Positions 50,569 through 60,787 of a stretch of 64,000 bases of DNA are shown one piece after another; position 1 is the first letter of the stretch; each line of letters begins with the position of its first letter. The stretch is from Lujinxingia sediminis. GTDB lineage: Bacteria; Myxococcota_A; Bradymonadia; Bradymonadales; Bradymonadaceae. Under the pieces are notes generated by a model. The model was given only the letters and a program-made list of their open reading frames with translations, had not been told where the DNA came from and ran no database searches. Location: assembly GCF_004005565.1 (NCBI RefSeq), contig NZ_SADD01000019.1:1-64000 (forward strand). Reading direction: 5' to 3'. A program made the position numbers and the translations under genes.

Positions 50569-51450
50569 ATGCACCCCGATCGCTGGCAACGCCTCTGCGA
50601 CGCGCTCAGCGCGCTCGCCAGGGCCCCTCAACACCATCCCAACCTCATCGCCGAGTGCCTGGCCCACCAGGCCGCACGCGCCACCGGCGGGCACCGCGCC
50701 TTTGTGTTGCTGATGACCCGCAACCGGGTGCTGCCCCGCAACCTTCAAAACGAGCCGATTCAGGGCTGGACCCCGATCCATCGCTACAGCCCGCCGACGC
50801 CTCCGAAGTACCAGGCGCACATCCGTGAGCTGATGCGCCAACGCAATCCCCTGAACGATCTCCCATCCTCGGTGGCCATCGCCCGCTCGGCCGGGCGGCT
50901 CCGGGTGCTCCTGCGCCCTGAACTCATCGGCGAACGACGCTGGGAGGAGACCCCCACCGGCGAGTTGATGGCACTGCTGGGCTCCGGGGACCGGATGATG
51001 GGCGGGCTGCCCCTGGGAGACACCGTCGAGATCATCATCGGCGTCGATCGCCCGCCGGGTGCACCTGAATTCGACGAGGAAGATCGCGCCCAGCTCGCAT
51101 GCTTCTTCGAGCGCTGTGGCCCCTATCTGGTTCGCCTGCTCATCAGCCACGGGCTGCTCCCCCACCAGAACCCGCTGACCCCGCGCGAGCGGGAGTGCTA
51201 CGAACTTCTGCTCGACTCGCTCACCGAGCGTGAGATCGCCGAGGTCATGGGTCTCACGCCTCGCTCGGCCCATCAGTACGTCTCGCGCATCTACCAGAAG
51301 CTCGGCCTCAATAGCCGGGCCCAGTTGATGAGCGAGTGGCTCATCGCCGGCCAGATCTTTGAGGATATGCTCCCCTTCCCGCTTCATTCCGCGCTTGTCG
51401 GAGCCCGGGGGCTGCGCAGCGCCGAGATGGTGGAGAAGGCGCCGGCCTGA
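50569..51450 (+). CDS. LuxR-family transcription regulator
   Basis: The 293-residue product has a C-terminal LuxR-type helix-turn-helix (residues 197-260: LTPRERECYELLLDSLTERE, then IAEVMGLTPRSAHQYVSRIY). The N-terminal part (1-180) has no receiver or autoinducer domain that I recognise. The HTH carries a typical recognition helix. The ATG at 50569 is chosen over an in-frame TTG at 50554. Its target is unknown. Confidence 0.8.
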   Translation: MHPDRWQRLCDALSALARAPQHHPNLIAECLAHQAARATGGHRAFVLLMTRNRVLPRNLQNEPIQGWTPIHRYSPPTPPKYQAHIRELMRQRNPLNDLPSSVAIARSAGRLRVLLRPELIGERRWEETPTGELMALLGSGDRMMGGLPLGDTVEIIIGVDRPPGAPEFDEEDRAQLACFFERCGPYLVRLLISHGLLPHQNPLTPRERECYELLLDSLTEREIAEVMGLTPRSAHQYVSRIYQKLGLNSRAQLMSEWLIAGQIFEDMLPFPLHSALVGARGLRSAEMVEKAPA

Positions 51451-51685
51451 AGCGAGCGCGTCGTCTGGAGCAAAGCTCGCGCATCCACCCCGACGTGCCG
51501 TCCCCCCTCCAGAAGAGTGGCATGATCTCTGCTTAAAGAGATGCCCCTGACACCGAGTCCGGCCACGAGTGAGCCCTCACAGGGCCTCGCAACGTGCATG
51601 AGCGCTTTATTCTATGCGGCTCAGCGGCCTGACCTCGGTTTCTTGCTGAATGGATGCATGACCCTCACATTTCTGGAGGTACCCG

Positions 51686-53158
51686 ATGAACATTCGAACA
51701 TCCCTGTCTACGCTGCTTATCTTCGCGCTGCTCGCTGCGGCCTGCTCCGATGACCCTGACGCCCCCAACCCGCAGGAGCCCGACACCGATCTCAGCGACA
51801 CCGGCCCCGATGCCAATGAGCCCGACACAAACGAGCCCGACACCGATGATACCCCTGACGCCAACGACGAACCTGACACCGATGATACCCCTGACGTCGA
51901 CGACGAACCCGACGCCGAGGAGCCCCCGACCTGCCAGGAAGACTCCTGCACCGAGGAGGGGCGCACCAGCTGCGAGGTTGTCGACGATGCCATCACCTGC
52001 CTCTGCGACGAGGGGCTGGTGGAGGTCGGTGATCAATGCCTGGAGCCCTTCTGCGACGCGCAGGGTTTGAGCGAGGCGCAGCTACTCGCCGACACTTCTA
52101 ACACCAACGTTTACTCCCCGCGCGCTATCGCCGGTCTTGGCGCGACCTACGCGGTGGTCTGGAGCGATGACCTGGGTGAAAACTCGACCAACACCGACCT
52201 TTATATGGCGCGTTTTGATCGTGATGGTCAGCAGATCGGCGACAACATCGCCCTGACCGACTCCCCCTTCTTCGACGAGATCGGACCGCACGCGCTGGCA
52301 TCCGATGGTGAGATGTTTGCGTTGGCCCGCATCGAGTTCAGCGCGACTCAGAATAAAGAGAGCCTCTTTTTGGAACGCTTTGACGCGCAGGGGCAATCTC
52401 TGGGCGTAAGCGCCCCGCTGGTCGAGGATCGCGCCATCGTCAGCCCTAACCTCGTCGCGACCGACCAGGGCTGGCTACTCTCCTGGAAAGAGAGTCTGGT
52501 TGAAGGTGGTGACTACCACTGGACACACCGCCTGGCCGCCCTCAGCGCCACCGGTGAGCTTCTTGCCGGTCCCATCGATCTGACGACCTATCAGGCCGAC
52601 AGCGCCCCGCATATGATCTGGGTTGAAGACCACGCCGCCCTTGTCTGGCGCGGCTATACCAATGCGGCTGCCGAGAATGACGCGACCTTCTTCCAACGTT
52701 TCGATGCCCTGGCCGACCCCATCGACGAGGCTCCGATTCGTGTCGGCGACTCCCAATCGTACACCCCCTGGGTGATGTGGACTGGCGAGCACTACGCGAT
52801 CGTCAGCATCCTCAATGCGCGCTACTTCCTGCTCAACACCCTTGATGCCGATGGCGAAGCGGTGCTTGTCGATGAAGACCTGACCACGACCAGCGCGAAC
52901 ACCTACGATACCCACGCCACCTGGACCGGCGGTGCCATCGCGCTGAGCTGGCGCGACCAGGGCGCGCTTATTCTCCAGGAATTCGACGCCAGCGGCGCGC
53001 CTCGCGACGAACCGATCGCCTTTGAGCAAGGCGTCTCCACCTCCGTACCGATCCTGGCCAACCTGGGAGACTTCATGGCCCTGGCCTGGATGCGCATCGA
53101 CAGCGATCCCAATCCCATGAACGGTCAGCTCTTTATGGCGACTTACTGCGCCCATTGA
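51686..53158 (+). CDS. Lipoprotein with Asp/Pro-rich linker and repeated beta domain
   Basis: The 490-residue product has a signal with lipobox LLAAAC near residue 20. An Asp/Glu/Pro/Thr linker has repeats such as EPDTDDTPDANDEPDTDDTP, encoded by near-identical DNA units. One EGF-like cysteine module follows (CQEDSCTEEGRTSCEVVDDA), then a 360-residue domain with repeated ...AVVWSDD..., ...FALARIEFS... and ...LSWKES... elements, like a beta-propeller. TGGAGG precedes the ATG. Confidence 0.75.
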   Translation: MNIRTSLSTLLIFALLAAACSDDPDAPNPQEPDTDLSDTGPDANEPDTNEPDTDDTPDANDEPDTDDTPDVDDEPDAEEPPTCQEDSCTEEGRTSCEVVDDAITCLCDEGLVEVGDQCLEPFCDAQGLSEAQLLADTSNTNVYSPRAIAGLGATYAVVWSDDLGENSTNTDLYMARFDRDGQQIGDNIALTDSPFFDEIGPHALASDGEMFALARIEFSATQNKESLFLERFDAQGQSLGVSAPLVEDRAIVSPNLVATDQGWLLSWKESLVEGGDYHWTHRLAALSATGELLAGPIDLTTYQADSAPHMIWVEDHAALVWRGYTNAAAENDATFFQRFDALADPIDEAPIRVGDSQSYTPWVMWTGEHYAIVSILNARYFLLNTLDADGEAVLVDEDLTTTSANTYDTHATWTGGAIALSWRDQGALILQEFDASGAPRDEPIAFEQGVSTSVPILANLGDFMALAWMRIDSDPNPMNGQLFMATYCAH

Positions 53159-53284
53159 CACTGCGCACCTCCCCCGCTCGGTCTTTTCACACAACCTTCG
53201 TTGGATGATTCGCACCGACCGGGGGCCTCAATGCCCCGACTCCGGGTCGCACATCAGCCTTTAATGACGCGCCCAAACGCAGTT

Positions 53285-53665
53285 TCATTGCCCGAGCATC
53301 CGCTCCAGGCTCTGGCGACTCTCCGCGCGCCACACCGGCCGCTCCACCAGCACATCGTAGGTGAGGATCTGGCCGGCGCGCCCCTCATGCTGGAGGACGT
53401 CGCGCTGGTGAAAGATCACATCTTTGGAGCGCACCGCGTGCGCGGGGATCTCCCGCACCGGCAGGTTGGCGATCACCGAGTTGGCCGGCCCGAGGCGCTC
53501 ACCAGCGCCGAGATCCCGGGTGAGCACGATCACATGGTCCTGGTCCACATCCGTGATGATCTCGTCAAAATAGATGCCCCACATCAGCCCGAGCATCACC
53601 GCGTTGGTCGCCATAAAGATCATGACCCCGGCGGCCAGCATCCCTCGCATCATCCTTGATCGCAT
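53285..53665 (-). CDS. Membrane-anchored SAF-domain protein (CpaB-like fragment)
   Basis: The 126-residue product has an N-terminal transmembrane helix (LAAGVMIFMATNAVMLGLMW) and a domain fitting the SAF fold: VIVLTRDLGAGERLGPANSV, then IANLPVREIPAHAVRSKDVI and GRAGQILTYDVLV. SAF domains occur in CpaB/RcpC-type pilus proteins and in other periplasmic proteins; only one copy is here and no pilus genes are near. I chose the ATG at 53665 because AGGAG is seven bases upstream. Confidence 0.7.
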   Translation of the reverse strand: MRSRMMRGMLAAGVMIFMATNAVMLGLMWGIYFDEIITDVDQDHVIVLTRDLGAGERLGPANSVIANLPVREIPAHAVRSKDVIFHQRDVLQHEGRAGQILTYDVLVERPVWRAESRQSLERMLGQ

Positions 53666-53820
53666 CGCGTCTCTCCTCATTTTACACGAACCCTCTCGGG
53701 TGCTTCGTCCCCTTGAGCGTAACGAAGTCTTCAAACCACGTCGACGCATCCCTGCCCTTGTGCATAGACTCCCCGGATTGACATCCTCGTTCATGCCCAC
53801 TCCCTGAAAAAAAGATCATA

Positions 53821-54705
53821 ATGCGCCTCTCTTTCCTTCCCCGCCGCCTCCTCGTCCCGACCGCCCTGCTCGGCCTGCTCCTCGGGGCCGCTGCCTGCGC
53901 CTCCAACCCACTCGCCAGCGACGCGGCAGCGCCGAACTCCGAGGCCGCCGCCTCTTCCACCCTCACCCTCGATCTGCGCGCGCTGGCCACCCACGCCTGG
54001 CTCCACTTCGATCAAACCCGGCATACCTGCGAGACCTTCGACTACTTCCCGGCCGGCGGCATCTACACCTTTTACTGCCGGGCCCGCACCTTTTTGAGCG
54101 CGGAGGCCCTGCTGGCCAACACCGACCTCCCCGTCTTTGAGAGCGGCCCCCACCAGGGCACGCTGGTGCGCGACGCCACCGACAGCTTTGGCCACTACAA
54201 CCCCGCGTTTGTGAGCCGCCTGGCCGACTGGGCGCTTCCGGCGGCCACCCACCCGGCCCTGCTCCCCCGGACCCGCGCGGTCTACACCGAGGCGGTGCGC
54301 CCCCTGGCCACCACCCTGTGGGCCACCTACCAGCGCCTCCAGCAGCACCCGGAGTACCTGCAGGCCGAGGCCACGCGCCTGCAACTCGCCATGCAGAGCC
54401 CGCAGGGCGTGCCGCGCGACCACTACGAGCGCTACTTCTTCATGATGAACCCCCACTTTTTCGACGCGCCCGAGGCCGACTTCAACTACTTCTATAACCG
54501 TGGTTTTGACGGCGGGGTCTATGAGGGCAACGTCGTGAAATCCGCCGTGGGTTTCTGGATTCGACGCCATATCGACGGCACCGACGCGCTCTTCGCCGAC
54601 CAGCTAAAACGCCTCTTCGAAGTCTACGAGCCCGCCCTGGTGGCCGATCAGCCCCATCCCACAAAACAGGGATTGCCAACATCGCCGCACCTCGCGCATC
54701 CTTAG
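53821..54705 (+). CDS. Lipoprotein of unknown function
   Basis: The 294-residue product has a signal with lipobox LGAAAC near residue 26 and a largely helical body. Segments such as FDYFPAGGIYTFYCRARTFL and FFDAPEADFNYFYNRGFDGG are rich in aromatics. No family is recognised. Its stop is 35 bases from the convergent regulator gene. Confidence 0.65.
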   Translation: MRLSFLPRRLLVPTALLGLLLGAAACASNPLASDAAAPNSEAAASSTLTLDLRALATHAWLHFDQTRHTCETFDYFPAGGIYTFYCRARTFLSAEALLANTDLPVFESGPHQGTLVRDATDSFGHYNPAFVSRLADWALPAATHPALLPRTRAVYTEAVRPLATTLWATYQRLQQHPEYLQAEATRLQLAMQSPQGVPRDHYERYFFMMNPHFFDAPEADFNYFYNRGFDGGVYEGNVVKSAVGFWIRRHIDGTDALFADQLKRLFEVYEPALVADQPHPTKQGLPTSPHLAHP

Positions 54706-54740
54706 CCTCGTCCACGGGCAGACCTTCCGCACCACGCGGC

Positions 54741-57700
54741 TCATCCCACCAGCATCGCGGGCACCCTCAACACATAACCCTCCCCACGCTCCACGCCGAT
54801 CAGCGACTCGGCACACTGCCCATCGTCGAGCTCCTGGCGCAGCGCGCGCACCGTCACGTACACGCTGTTGGTGCTCGAAGGCGGGCTGAAAGAGCGTTGC
54901 CACACCCCCTCAAAAAGCGCCTCCATAGGCACCCGCTCCGGTTGGCGCTCTGCCAGAAAGCAGAGCATCGCAAACCCCATCGTATCCGCCCCCAGCTCGT
55001 GGTAGCGCTCCCCCGCGTAGACCACGCCGCGCCCCCGATCGATAAGCAGTTCTCCGTTGACACGCCAACGCTCCACGATCGTCAGCCAGCGCATAAGCGT
55101 TCGGGAGAGCACCCTCTCTGGATCCAGATCCAGCGCTCCGCTCCTCTGCAAGGCCTCCCAGTAGCGGAGCTGCTCGACCACCTGCGCCGAAGAAAGACTC
55201 CGCCAGAAGGCCAGCATCTCGGCGCGCTGCGTGGGCAGGGCCTCCGAACCCAGCGCCAGATAGAGCAGCCCACGCACCATGCCAAAGAGGCTTCCGGCAA
55301 GCGTCAACTCCTGGCTTTGGACCAGCTCGCGGCGGCAGGCCAGCGTGTCGCCCTGAGCCAGAGCCCGCCACGCCCGGGCCACCGCCCCAAGCTCCGGATA
55401 CGCTTCGATCTCCCGGGGCAGCGGCCCGCTCGGATGCGTGAGGACCTCCTCCCAACACTCCCGCCAGCGCATCAGCCACCGGCCCCCTCGCTCATCGCGC
55501 GGCAAGAGCGTCGGTGCCCCTGCGGTGTCCGGGGCCCCCGCCTCGATATGTGCCCACATGCTCAGATCGCCGCCCAGGCCAGCCAGCGCCCTCAGCGCCT
55601 CGGGTGCCTCCTCCGGCGCGCTCTCCCGAGCCGCCGGCGAACCCAAAATCGCCACCAGCTCTCGCGCCGGTCCGACCTCGCCACCCTCCATAAGCAGCGG
55701 CGCATACGAGCGCAGCACGCGCCAGAGCGCGTGCATGCTGCCCGACACCTGATGCTGGTGCACGGCCTCCGCAAACCTCTCCCGCGCCACAGCCCTCTCC
55801 CCGGAACGCAGCGCGTGCACCGCCTCGGCAAAGCTCAACTCCGCCTGATAATACGCCCAGTAGCTGGCCGCCGGCGTCCGGGCCAGCTCCGCGCGATCAG
55901 GCGGATCTTCCTCGCCAAGCATCAGCGAGATGAGGCACTCGGCCACCTCCACCATCTTCAGATTTCGCACATCACCAAAGCGCACATAAAGCGCACCGGA
56001 ACGGCGCAGCACCTCGCGCGCATGGTCATAGCGCTCCAACTCAAAATACATCGTCCCCAACACATGAAGGGCCTCCGCCTGGGCCAGCTCCAGCCCCGGC
56101 ACCGCCAGACGCTCCACCGCATCGGAAACCTGATAGAGGGCCGCCTCCGGCTCGCCAGTAAAACACAGGCACATCCCCTGCCAGCTGCGCAATAACTCCA
56201 ACGTCCAGATGTCAGCTCCAGCGGTGTAGATGCCCTCTTCAAGTACCGAAAGCGCGCTGCGGAAGGCCCCCCGCTCCATCAGCACCCGCGCCAGCGTCAG
56301 GCATGCAAACGCATAAAGGGGATCCTCACGGTCGAGGCTGGCAATGAAGTCCCGCAACGCCTCGATCGCCTCGTCGGCACAGCCTTCGTTGGCCGCCATG
56401 GTCTGAGCCCAGAGGAAGGCTCGTTTGCCTGTCTCGTGTTTGCGCAATCGGAGCAGGCTGCGCAGCAGCTTATCTCCCTCGGCCACGCGCCCCACCCTTC
56501 TCAGGAGCTGTCCCAGGCGCAGGCGCACCTCGGGGATCGCGCGCAGCACCCAGTCTGGCGCGCGCTGAAGGCAGGCCTGCGCCTCCAACGCGTAGCGCCG
56601 CGCGCTCAGCTGGCGAGAGGCCTTATGAATCCGGCTACAGAGCTCCTCAAAGCTCCGGGTCTGCTCCTCATTCAGCTCTTCCTCCACCAGCGCCGGGTCT
56701 GCGCAGACCAGCGCAAAAGCCCGAAGCAGCACCAACACATCCTCGGCAAAGGCGTAGCCCCCGGGGGCAAGGCGCTCGCGCGCCTCAAAATCATCAAGCA
56801 CCACCTGTAAGAGCCGCCAGTGCTGCGCATGGGTCAACGCTGGCGCCTCCAACCTCGCCAGGAGCGAGGTAGCCAGGCGCACCTGGTCGAGTTCCTCCAC
56901 CAAAAGCCCCTGCTCCAGCGCCCGGCGTACCTCGTCCCGATCGATATGACGCCAGAATGCCCGGGCATAAAGCGCTCGTTTCAGCGCCGCCATCCCGGCC
57001 AGCAGAGCCAGCTCTCCGGGCTCCATCGCCTGCACCAACTCCCGGCCCAGGGCCTCGCCAAGCGCCTCGGAGAGTCGCTCAATCTCGGCCTCTTCCGGCG
57101 GCTCCTGCCCCGGGGGACGCGCCACCAACGCCGCCGCCACCGAGAGCGCGTGGCCCGGGTGTCCGACGCTACAAGCCCCGGCCGGGTAACGCCCCACAAG
57201 CTCCTGGCGACCTCGCCGGATCACATAGGCATCGACCAGCGCGCGCTCTTGCTCCACATGCCACGCCTCACAGGCGATCACCTCCAGGCGCACCACCTCC
57301 CCGACCGGCAAAAACACCCGGGGAGCCCCCCGGGCTACCACCCCGGCACAGGCCCGCCGCTCCAACAACCTCAGCGGCCCGAACGCGCGAACCTCGGGCG
57401 GCATCCACTCCCATCCCTCCAGAATGACCCGCCTTCCGGCGACCTGTGCGCACCAGGCCTCCCACACCACCCGGGCGTCTTCGCCGCCCACCCCAATCCC
57501 CGTAGGAGGAGGCTCCCCCACCGCTTCAAAAAGCGCCCCCGCCCAGCGGCGCCGCGTCAGCTCCTCCCACCGCTCCCCGGGCGCGAGCGCTGGCAACGCC
57601 ACCACCTGCACCCGGGCCCCGGTCGCGTGCAACGCGTCCCGCAACATCTGGCTCTTACCGCTACCGGCCACCCCATGGAGCCAAAAAGGATGGTCCTCGC

Positions 57701-57770
57701 GCAGACTCCATTCCAGCCGCGCTCTGCTCTCCACAGCCTTCACCCGACCTCCAAACGCCACACACCTCAT
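54741..57770 (-). CDS. Large regulator with P-loop ATPase, TPRs and C-terminal winged helix
   Basis: The 1009-residue product begins with a P-loop ATPase part (WLHGVAGSGKSQML near residue 30, later RRVILEGWEWMP). The middle, about residues 420-830, is a long TPR-like helical array, e.g. LHVLGTMYFELERYDHAREV. The last 100 residues fit an OmpR/PhoB-type winged helix (ELGADTMGFAMLCFLAERQP, then SVYVTVRALRQEL and VERGEGYVL). AfsR/SARP-type proteins have this DNA-binding domain at the N-terminus, so its position is reversed. It is probably an ATP-switched transcription regulator (STAND class). Its start (57770) precedes the lipoprotein gene by 107 bases. Confidence 0.85.
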   Translation of the reverse strand: MRCVAFGGRVKAVESRARLEWSLREDHPFWLHGVAGSGKSQMLRDALHATGARVQVVALPALAPGERWEELTRRRWAGALFEAVGEPPPTGIGVGGEDARVVWEAWCAQVAGRRVILEGWEWMPPEVRAFGPLRLLERRACAGVVARGAPRVFLPVGEVVRLEVIACEAWHVEQERALVDAYVIRRGRQELVGRYPAGACSVGHPGHALSVAAALVARPPGQEPPEEAEIERLSEALGEALGRELVQAMEPGELALLAGMAALKRALYARAFWRHIDRDEVRRALEQGLLVEELDQVRLATSLLARLEAPALTHAQHWRLLQVVLDDFEARERLAPGGYAFAEDVLVLLRAFALVCADPALVEEELNEEQTRSFEELCSRIHKASRQLSARRYALEAQACLQRAPDWVLRAIPEVRLRLGQLLRRVGRVAEGDKLLRSLLRLRKHETGKRAFLWAQTMAANEGCADEAIEALRDFIASLDREDPLYAFACLTLARVLMERGAFRSALSVLEEGIYTAGADIWTLELLRSWQGMCLCFTGEPEAALYQVSDAVERLAVPGLELAQAEALHVLGTMYFELERYDHAREVLRRSGALYVRFGDVRNLKMVEVAECLISLMLGEEDPPDRAELARTPAASYWAYYQAELSFAEAVHALRSGERAVARERFAEAVHQHQVSGSMHALWRVLRSYAPLLMEGGEVGPARELVAILGSPAARESAPEEAPEALRALAGLGGDLSMWAHIEAGAPDTAGAPTLLPRDERGGRWLMRWRECWEEVLTHPSGPLPREIEAYPELGAVARAWRALAQGDTLACRRELVQSQELTLAGSLFGMVRGLLYLALGSEALPTQRAEMLAFWRSLSSAQVVEQLRYWEALQRSGALDLDPERVLSRTLMRWLTIVERWRVNGELLIDRGRGVVYAGERYHELGADTMGFAMLCFLAERQPERVPMEALFEGVWQRSFSPPSSTNSVYVTVRALRQELDDGQCAESLIGVERGEGYVLRVPAMLVG

Positions 57771-57839
57771 CGATAGATTAGCTTTACGCCAATCATCGTG
57801 AGGTGCGCGAGTCTCATGCGTTCAACAGCTCTCTGCGGG

Positions 57840-57872
57840 CCCCGGCAGCAGAGCACTCCGCTGCTGCCGGGG
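57840..57872 (-). terminator. Hairpin behind the 483-residue lipoprotein gene
   Basis: CCCCGGCAGCA and TGCTGCCGGGG form a perfect 11-base stem. It lies 6 bases behind the stop of the upstream minus-strand gene (57878), before the regulator gene. No T-run follows on that strand. Confidence 0.6.
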
Positions 57873-57877
57873 GGCTC

Positions 57878-59329
57878 TTAGAACCTCGCCTCAACCGCTG
57901 CAGCCTCCACCCGCACAAAGAAGGCTTTGACGATGCCTCCACGTTGTTTGCACTCCGACTCAAAGAGCGAGAACTCCTGATACGTGGCCCCCGGTCCGAT
58001 ATGATCGCCCTTCGGCATGCAGATGTAGATGGTCTTGCCATTCATATCTTTGCCGCCGACCACGTGAGCCATCTCCTCATGGCCCTCCGCACTGTCGACA
58101 CGGCCCCCACGTCCCACGGTCATCGCCGCGGGCTCCACAAGCTCCGCACTCGTAAAGGTGCTCAACACCCGGCCAAACGAGCGATGGCAGCCAAAGCTAA
58201 AGGCCTCATAGGCATAAATGCTCGCGTCATGCCCCAGCGTGGCCCCGGTGGAACTGCAGATGTACTGCATACGCGAATCCGCCTCGGGCACGCTCACCCG
58301 CGCGCTCTTCTGCATCCGCACCACCACCTCGCCACCCTCGCGCAGGCAACGCGACTCAAAGCCGACAAAGGCCTCATAGCCCCGGGAGTGCGCCAGCGTG
58401 GTCGCATTGCCCGTGCAGCTGTAGACCGCCTCACGGTGCATATCGGTGCCGGGCATAAACTCCAGCTTCGACATCAACCCGGAGTCCGCCGCCTGGCAGG
58501 CCGCGGCAAAGGCGCGCTGCTCCTCGGCACCCCGCCCCATCGAGATCACCTGCGGACGGGTGGAACAGGTCAACACCGCGCCCTCTCGTCTGCGCGGCGA
58601 GTGCCCGCTCAGCAGCTCGCCACAGACCGGGTTACCGGAGGCGCTTCCACCGGCCAGCTCATGCATAAAGTCATGGCCCACGCCCACGCCAACCGTCCCG
58701 CCCGTGCCCCCATCGGAGATCCCCAGGCAGGTCTCGCGCCAGGTGGCGTACTCCCCCTCGCCGCCGGGCAAACGGAAGGCATCGAGATCGGCGCCGGTGT
58801 TGCACGCCGCCCAGGTAGCGCCGTCGTAGCGGAAGTTGGTGATCGGCGGTCGCGTCTTAGGCGTGCCGCCTCCCTGGCCCGGCTTGTCGGTGCCCGAGAG
58901 CACCGATTTGCTCAGCGCCCCGTTGACGCATTCGCGCAGCTGCGCGGCGCTGGCGGCCACCGGCTCGGCCTCGCCATCGCTCCCCTCGCTCAAGCCCCCC
59001 ATGCACTGATGCACCCAGCCCATCACATCGGCATCAAACGTGACATGCAATGGGGCCAGATCGGCGCCGGTATGGCACTCCAGAAAATAGTTATCATTGG
59101 CGTCATAATACTCGCTGATCGGCTCGCCGATCCCGGCGAACTCCTCCCCGCGAGAGGTCTGCGGACCGGCACCGATCGCGCTGCTCTCCAGCGATGCCGA
59201 AGCCTCGCCATAGTCCACAAACTCGCTCTCGGCCTGACCGCAGGCTCCCCCGACGACCGCCAGCCCCAACAGGCTCAGCGTCGCACAGGCTCGGCTCCAT
59301 CGCTTCGATCGTCCATCATATGTCATCAT
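57878..59329 (-). CDS. Lipoprotein with repeated cysteine modules
   Basis: The 483-residue product has a lipobox (VVGGAC) near residue 30. The rest consists of about five repeats with the pattern C-x-TG-A-x-L ... F/W-x(7-10)-C, e.g. CHTGADLAPL, CNTGADLDAF, CTGNATTLAH, CSSTGATLGH. Each probably forms one disulfide. No named family is recognised. AAGGAG, at the right distance, favours the ATG at 59329; an ATG at 59353 would overlap that site. Confidence 0.7.
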   Translation of the reverse strand: MMTYDGRSKRWSRACATLSLLGLAVVGGACGQAESEFVDYGEASASLESSAIGAGPQTSRGEEFAGIGEPISEYYDANDNYFLECHTGADLAPLHVTFDADVMGWVHQCMGGLSEGSDGEAEPVAASAAQLRECVNGALSKSVLSGTDKPGQGGGTPKTRPPITNFRYDGATWAACNTGADLDAFRLPGGEGEYATWRETCLGISDGGTGGTVGVGVGHDFMHELAGGSASGNPVCGELLSGHSPRRREGAVLTCSTRPQVISMGRGAEEQRAFAAACQAADSGLMSKLEFMPGTDMHREAVYSCTGNATTLAHSRGYEAFVGFESRCLREGGEVVVRMQKSARVSVPEADSRMQYICSSTGATLGHDASIYAYEAFSFGCHRSFGRVLSTFTSAELVEPAAMTVGRGGRVDSAEGHEEMAHVVGGKDMNGKTIYICMPKGDHIGPGATYQEFSLFESECKQRGGIVKAFFVRVEAAAVEARF

Positions 59330-59424
59330 CTTCATCTCCTTAGTCTCATGCACTCAACGTGTTCGCGTGATTGATTCCTCGCGGCCCGAGCCCCACCGGA
59401 GGGCAGCAGGCCCGAGGCCAGGCC

Positions 59425-60549
59425 TCATTGCCCGTCGCCAGCGATCGTCACCTCCAGCTCCAGCTCTTCGACGCACCAGCTCCCTCCCCCCTCCACCAGC
59501 GTGGTGTGGTAGGTGACCGGATCGATGGTCACCTCCGCCAGCTTCGCCTGACGCAGCGTGGCCTCGAAACGCTCTCCCTCCGCGTACGCTCCATCCACCG
59601 CGCCGGCGCTCACGATCTCCAGCTCACCGCTGCCGGCGATAAAGGTGCGCCTGCAATTGGCCCCCTCGCACCCGGCATAGATCAGCAAACAGCGCTCACA
59701 GCTGGCGTAGTTGTAGTCGTCCAGCGCGTAGGTCCCCACCGGCAGAGCACCCTCGGTGGCGCCGTAGAGCTGCAGCGAAAGCACGTTCTGCGGCGTCGAC
59801 TCGCCAGAGAAGAGCTCCACAATCAACGAGCCGGAATCGACGATGGTGCCCGCCCTCAGCGTGACATCCTCCTCAAACCCGGACTCGTCGCAGCTGATCG
59901 CGTCGGGGAAGTCCGCCATCGGCATCGAGCTCGCCATCAACTCCAGGCTCTCCAGACACCAGCTCAGCCCCTCTTCCACCGGCACAAAGGTGCCCTCGCT
60001 CAGCGCCACCTCCACCAACTCCAGATCCTGAAGCTCGGCCTCAAACGCCCCGCCCTCCTGCGAATCCCAGGCGGAAATCTCCAGGGTGCCCCCCACCGCC
60101 ATAAAGAAGGCCTCGCAGCCCGCTGGCGAACACCCCTCGGCCAGCAAAAGGGAGTTGGCCTGATCGCGGAGCGCCGCGTCCTCAAAGGTATAGGTGCCAG
60201 CCTGCTGCGCGCCGCCCTCGGCCGAGAGCTTCAACGAGAGCATCTGCGTGAGCTCCTCGGCCACCAACGACCAGCCCGACGCCCCCTCCACAATCTGCAG
60301 GTCCTGACTCAGCTCAAAGCCCTCCAGATCGCAGCCCGGCACCTCCACATCGCCGGTATCGCCGCCGTCCGGGGCTTCGGCGTCAGGCTCTCCGGCATCG
60401 CTCTCCCCGCTATCTGGCTCCTGGCTGGCATCCACCTCGGTCTGGAGATCGCCCCCCGGGGCGGGCTCGCCATCACAGGCCAGAAGCCCGAGCGCGGCGA
60501 CCAGGAAGAACGATCCGAACAGGGAATGTCGTGCTACGTCGTGCGTCAT
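59425..60549 (-). CDS. Lipoprotein with acidic linker and two homologous domains
   Basis: The 374-residue product has a lipobox (LGLLAC) near residue 20, an Asp/Glu/Pro linker (PDSGESDAGEPDAEAPDGGD) and two homologous domains of about 140 residues (starting FELSQDLQIVEG and EDVTLRAGTIVDSG). Each ends with a C-x-(A/G)xxC-xxxF element and WCxExLEL. No family is recognised. It is transcribed in the same direction as the next two minus-strand genes. AGAGGA favours the ATG at 60549. Confidence 0.7.
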   Translation of the reverse strand: MTHDVARHSLFGSFFLVAALGLLACDGEPAPGGDLQTEVDASQEPDSGESDAGEPDAEAPDGGDTGDVEVPGCDLEGFELSQDLQIVEGASGWSLVAEELTQMLSLKLSAEGGAQQAGTYTFEDAALRDQANSLLLAEGCSPAGCEAFFMAVGGTLEISAWDSQEGGAFEAELQDLELVEVALSEGTFVPVEEGLSWCLESLELMASSMPMADFPDAISCDESGFEEDVTLRAGTIVDSGSLIVELFSGESTPQNVLSLQLYGATEGALPVGTYALDDYNYASCERCLLIYAGCEGANCRRTFIAGSGELEIVSAGAVDGAYAEGERFEATLRQAKLAEVTIDPVTYHTTLVEGGGSWCVEELELEVTIAGDGQ

Positions 60550-60787
60550 CAAAAGTCCTCTCATCAGTCCCTCGTCTCAAGACATGCGCTTCATCAAGAG
60601 CACCAGACTGAAAGGAAGCGGAAACGCACTCAACTTAAAGAACCTAAAACCCCAAAACCCCTTTCATTTCAACACCATGCAAGACACCCCACAGATCCAA
60701 CCACAGGCACGACGCTATGAGCAGAAGGTGACGCTGATGGATGCGAGATTAAGCGTGACGAAGCCGGGCAAGGCGCAAAACGCTGGC

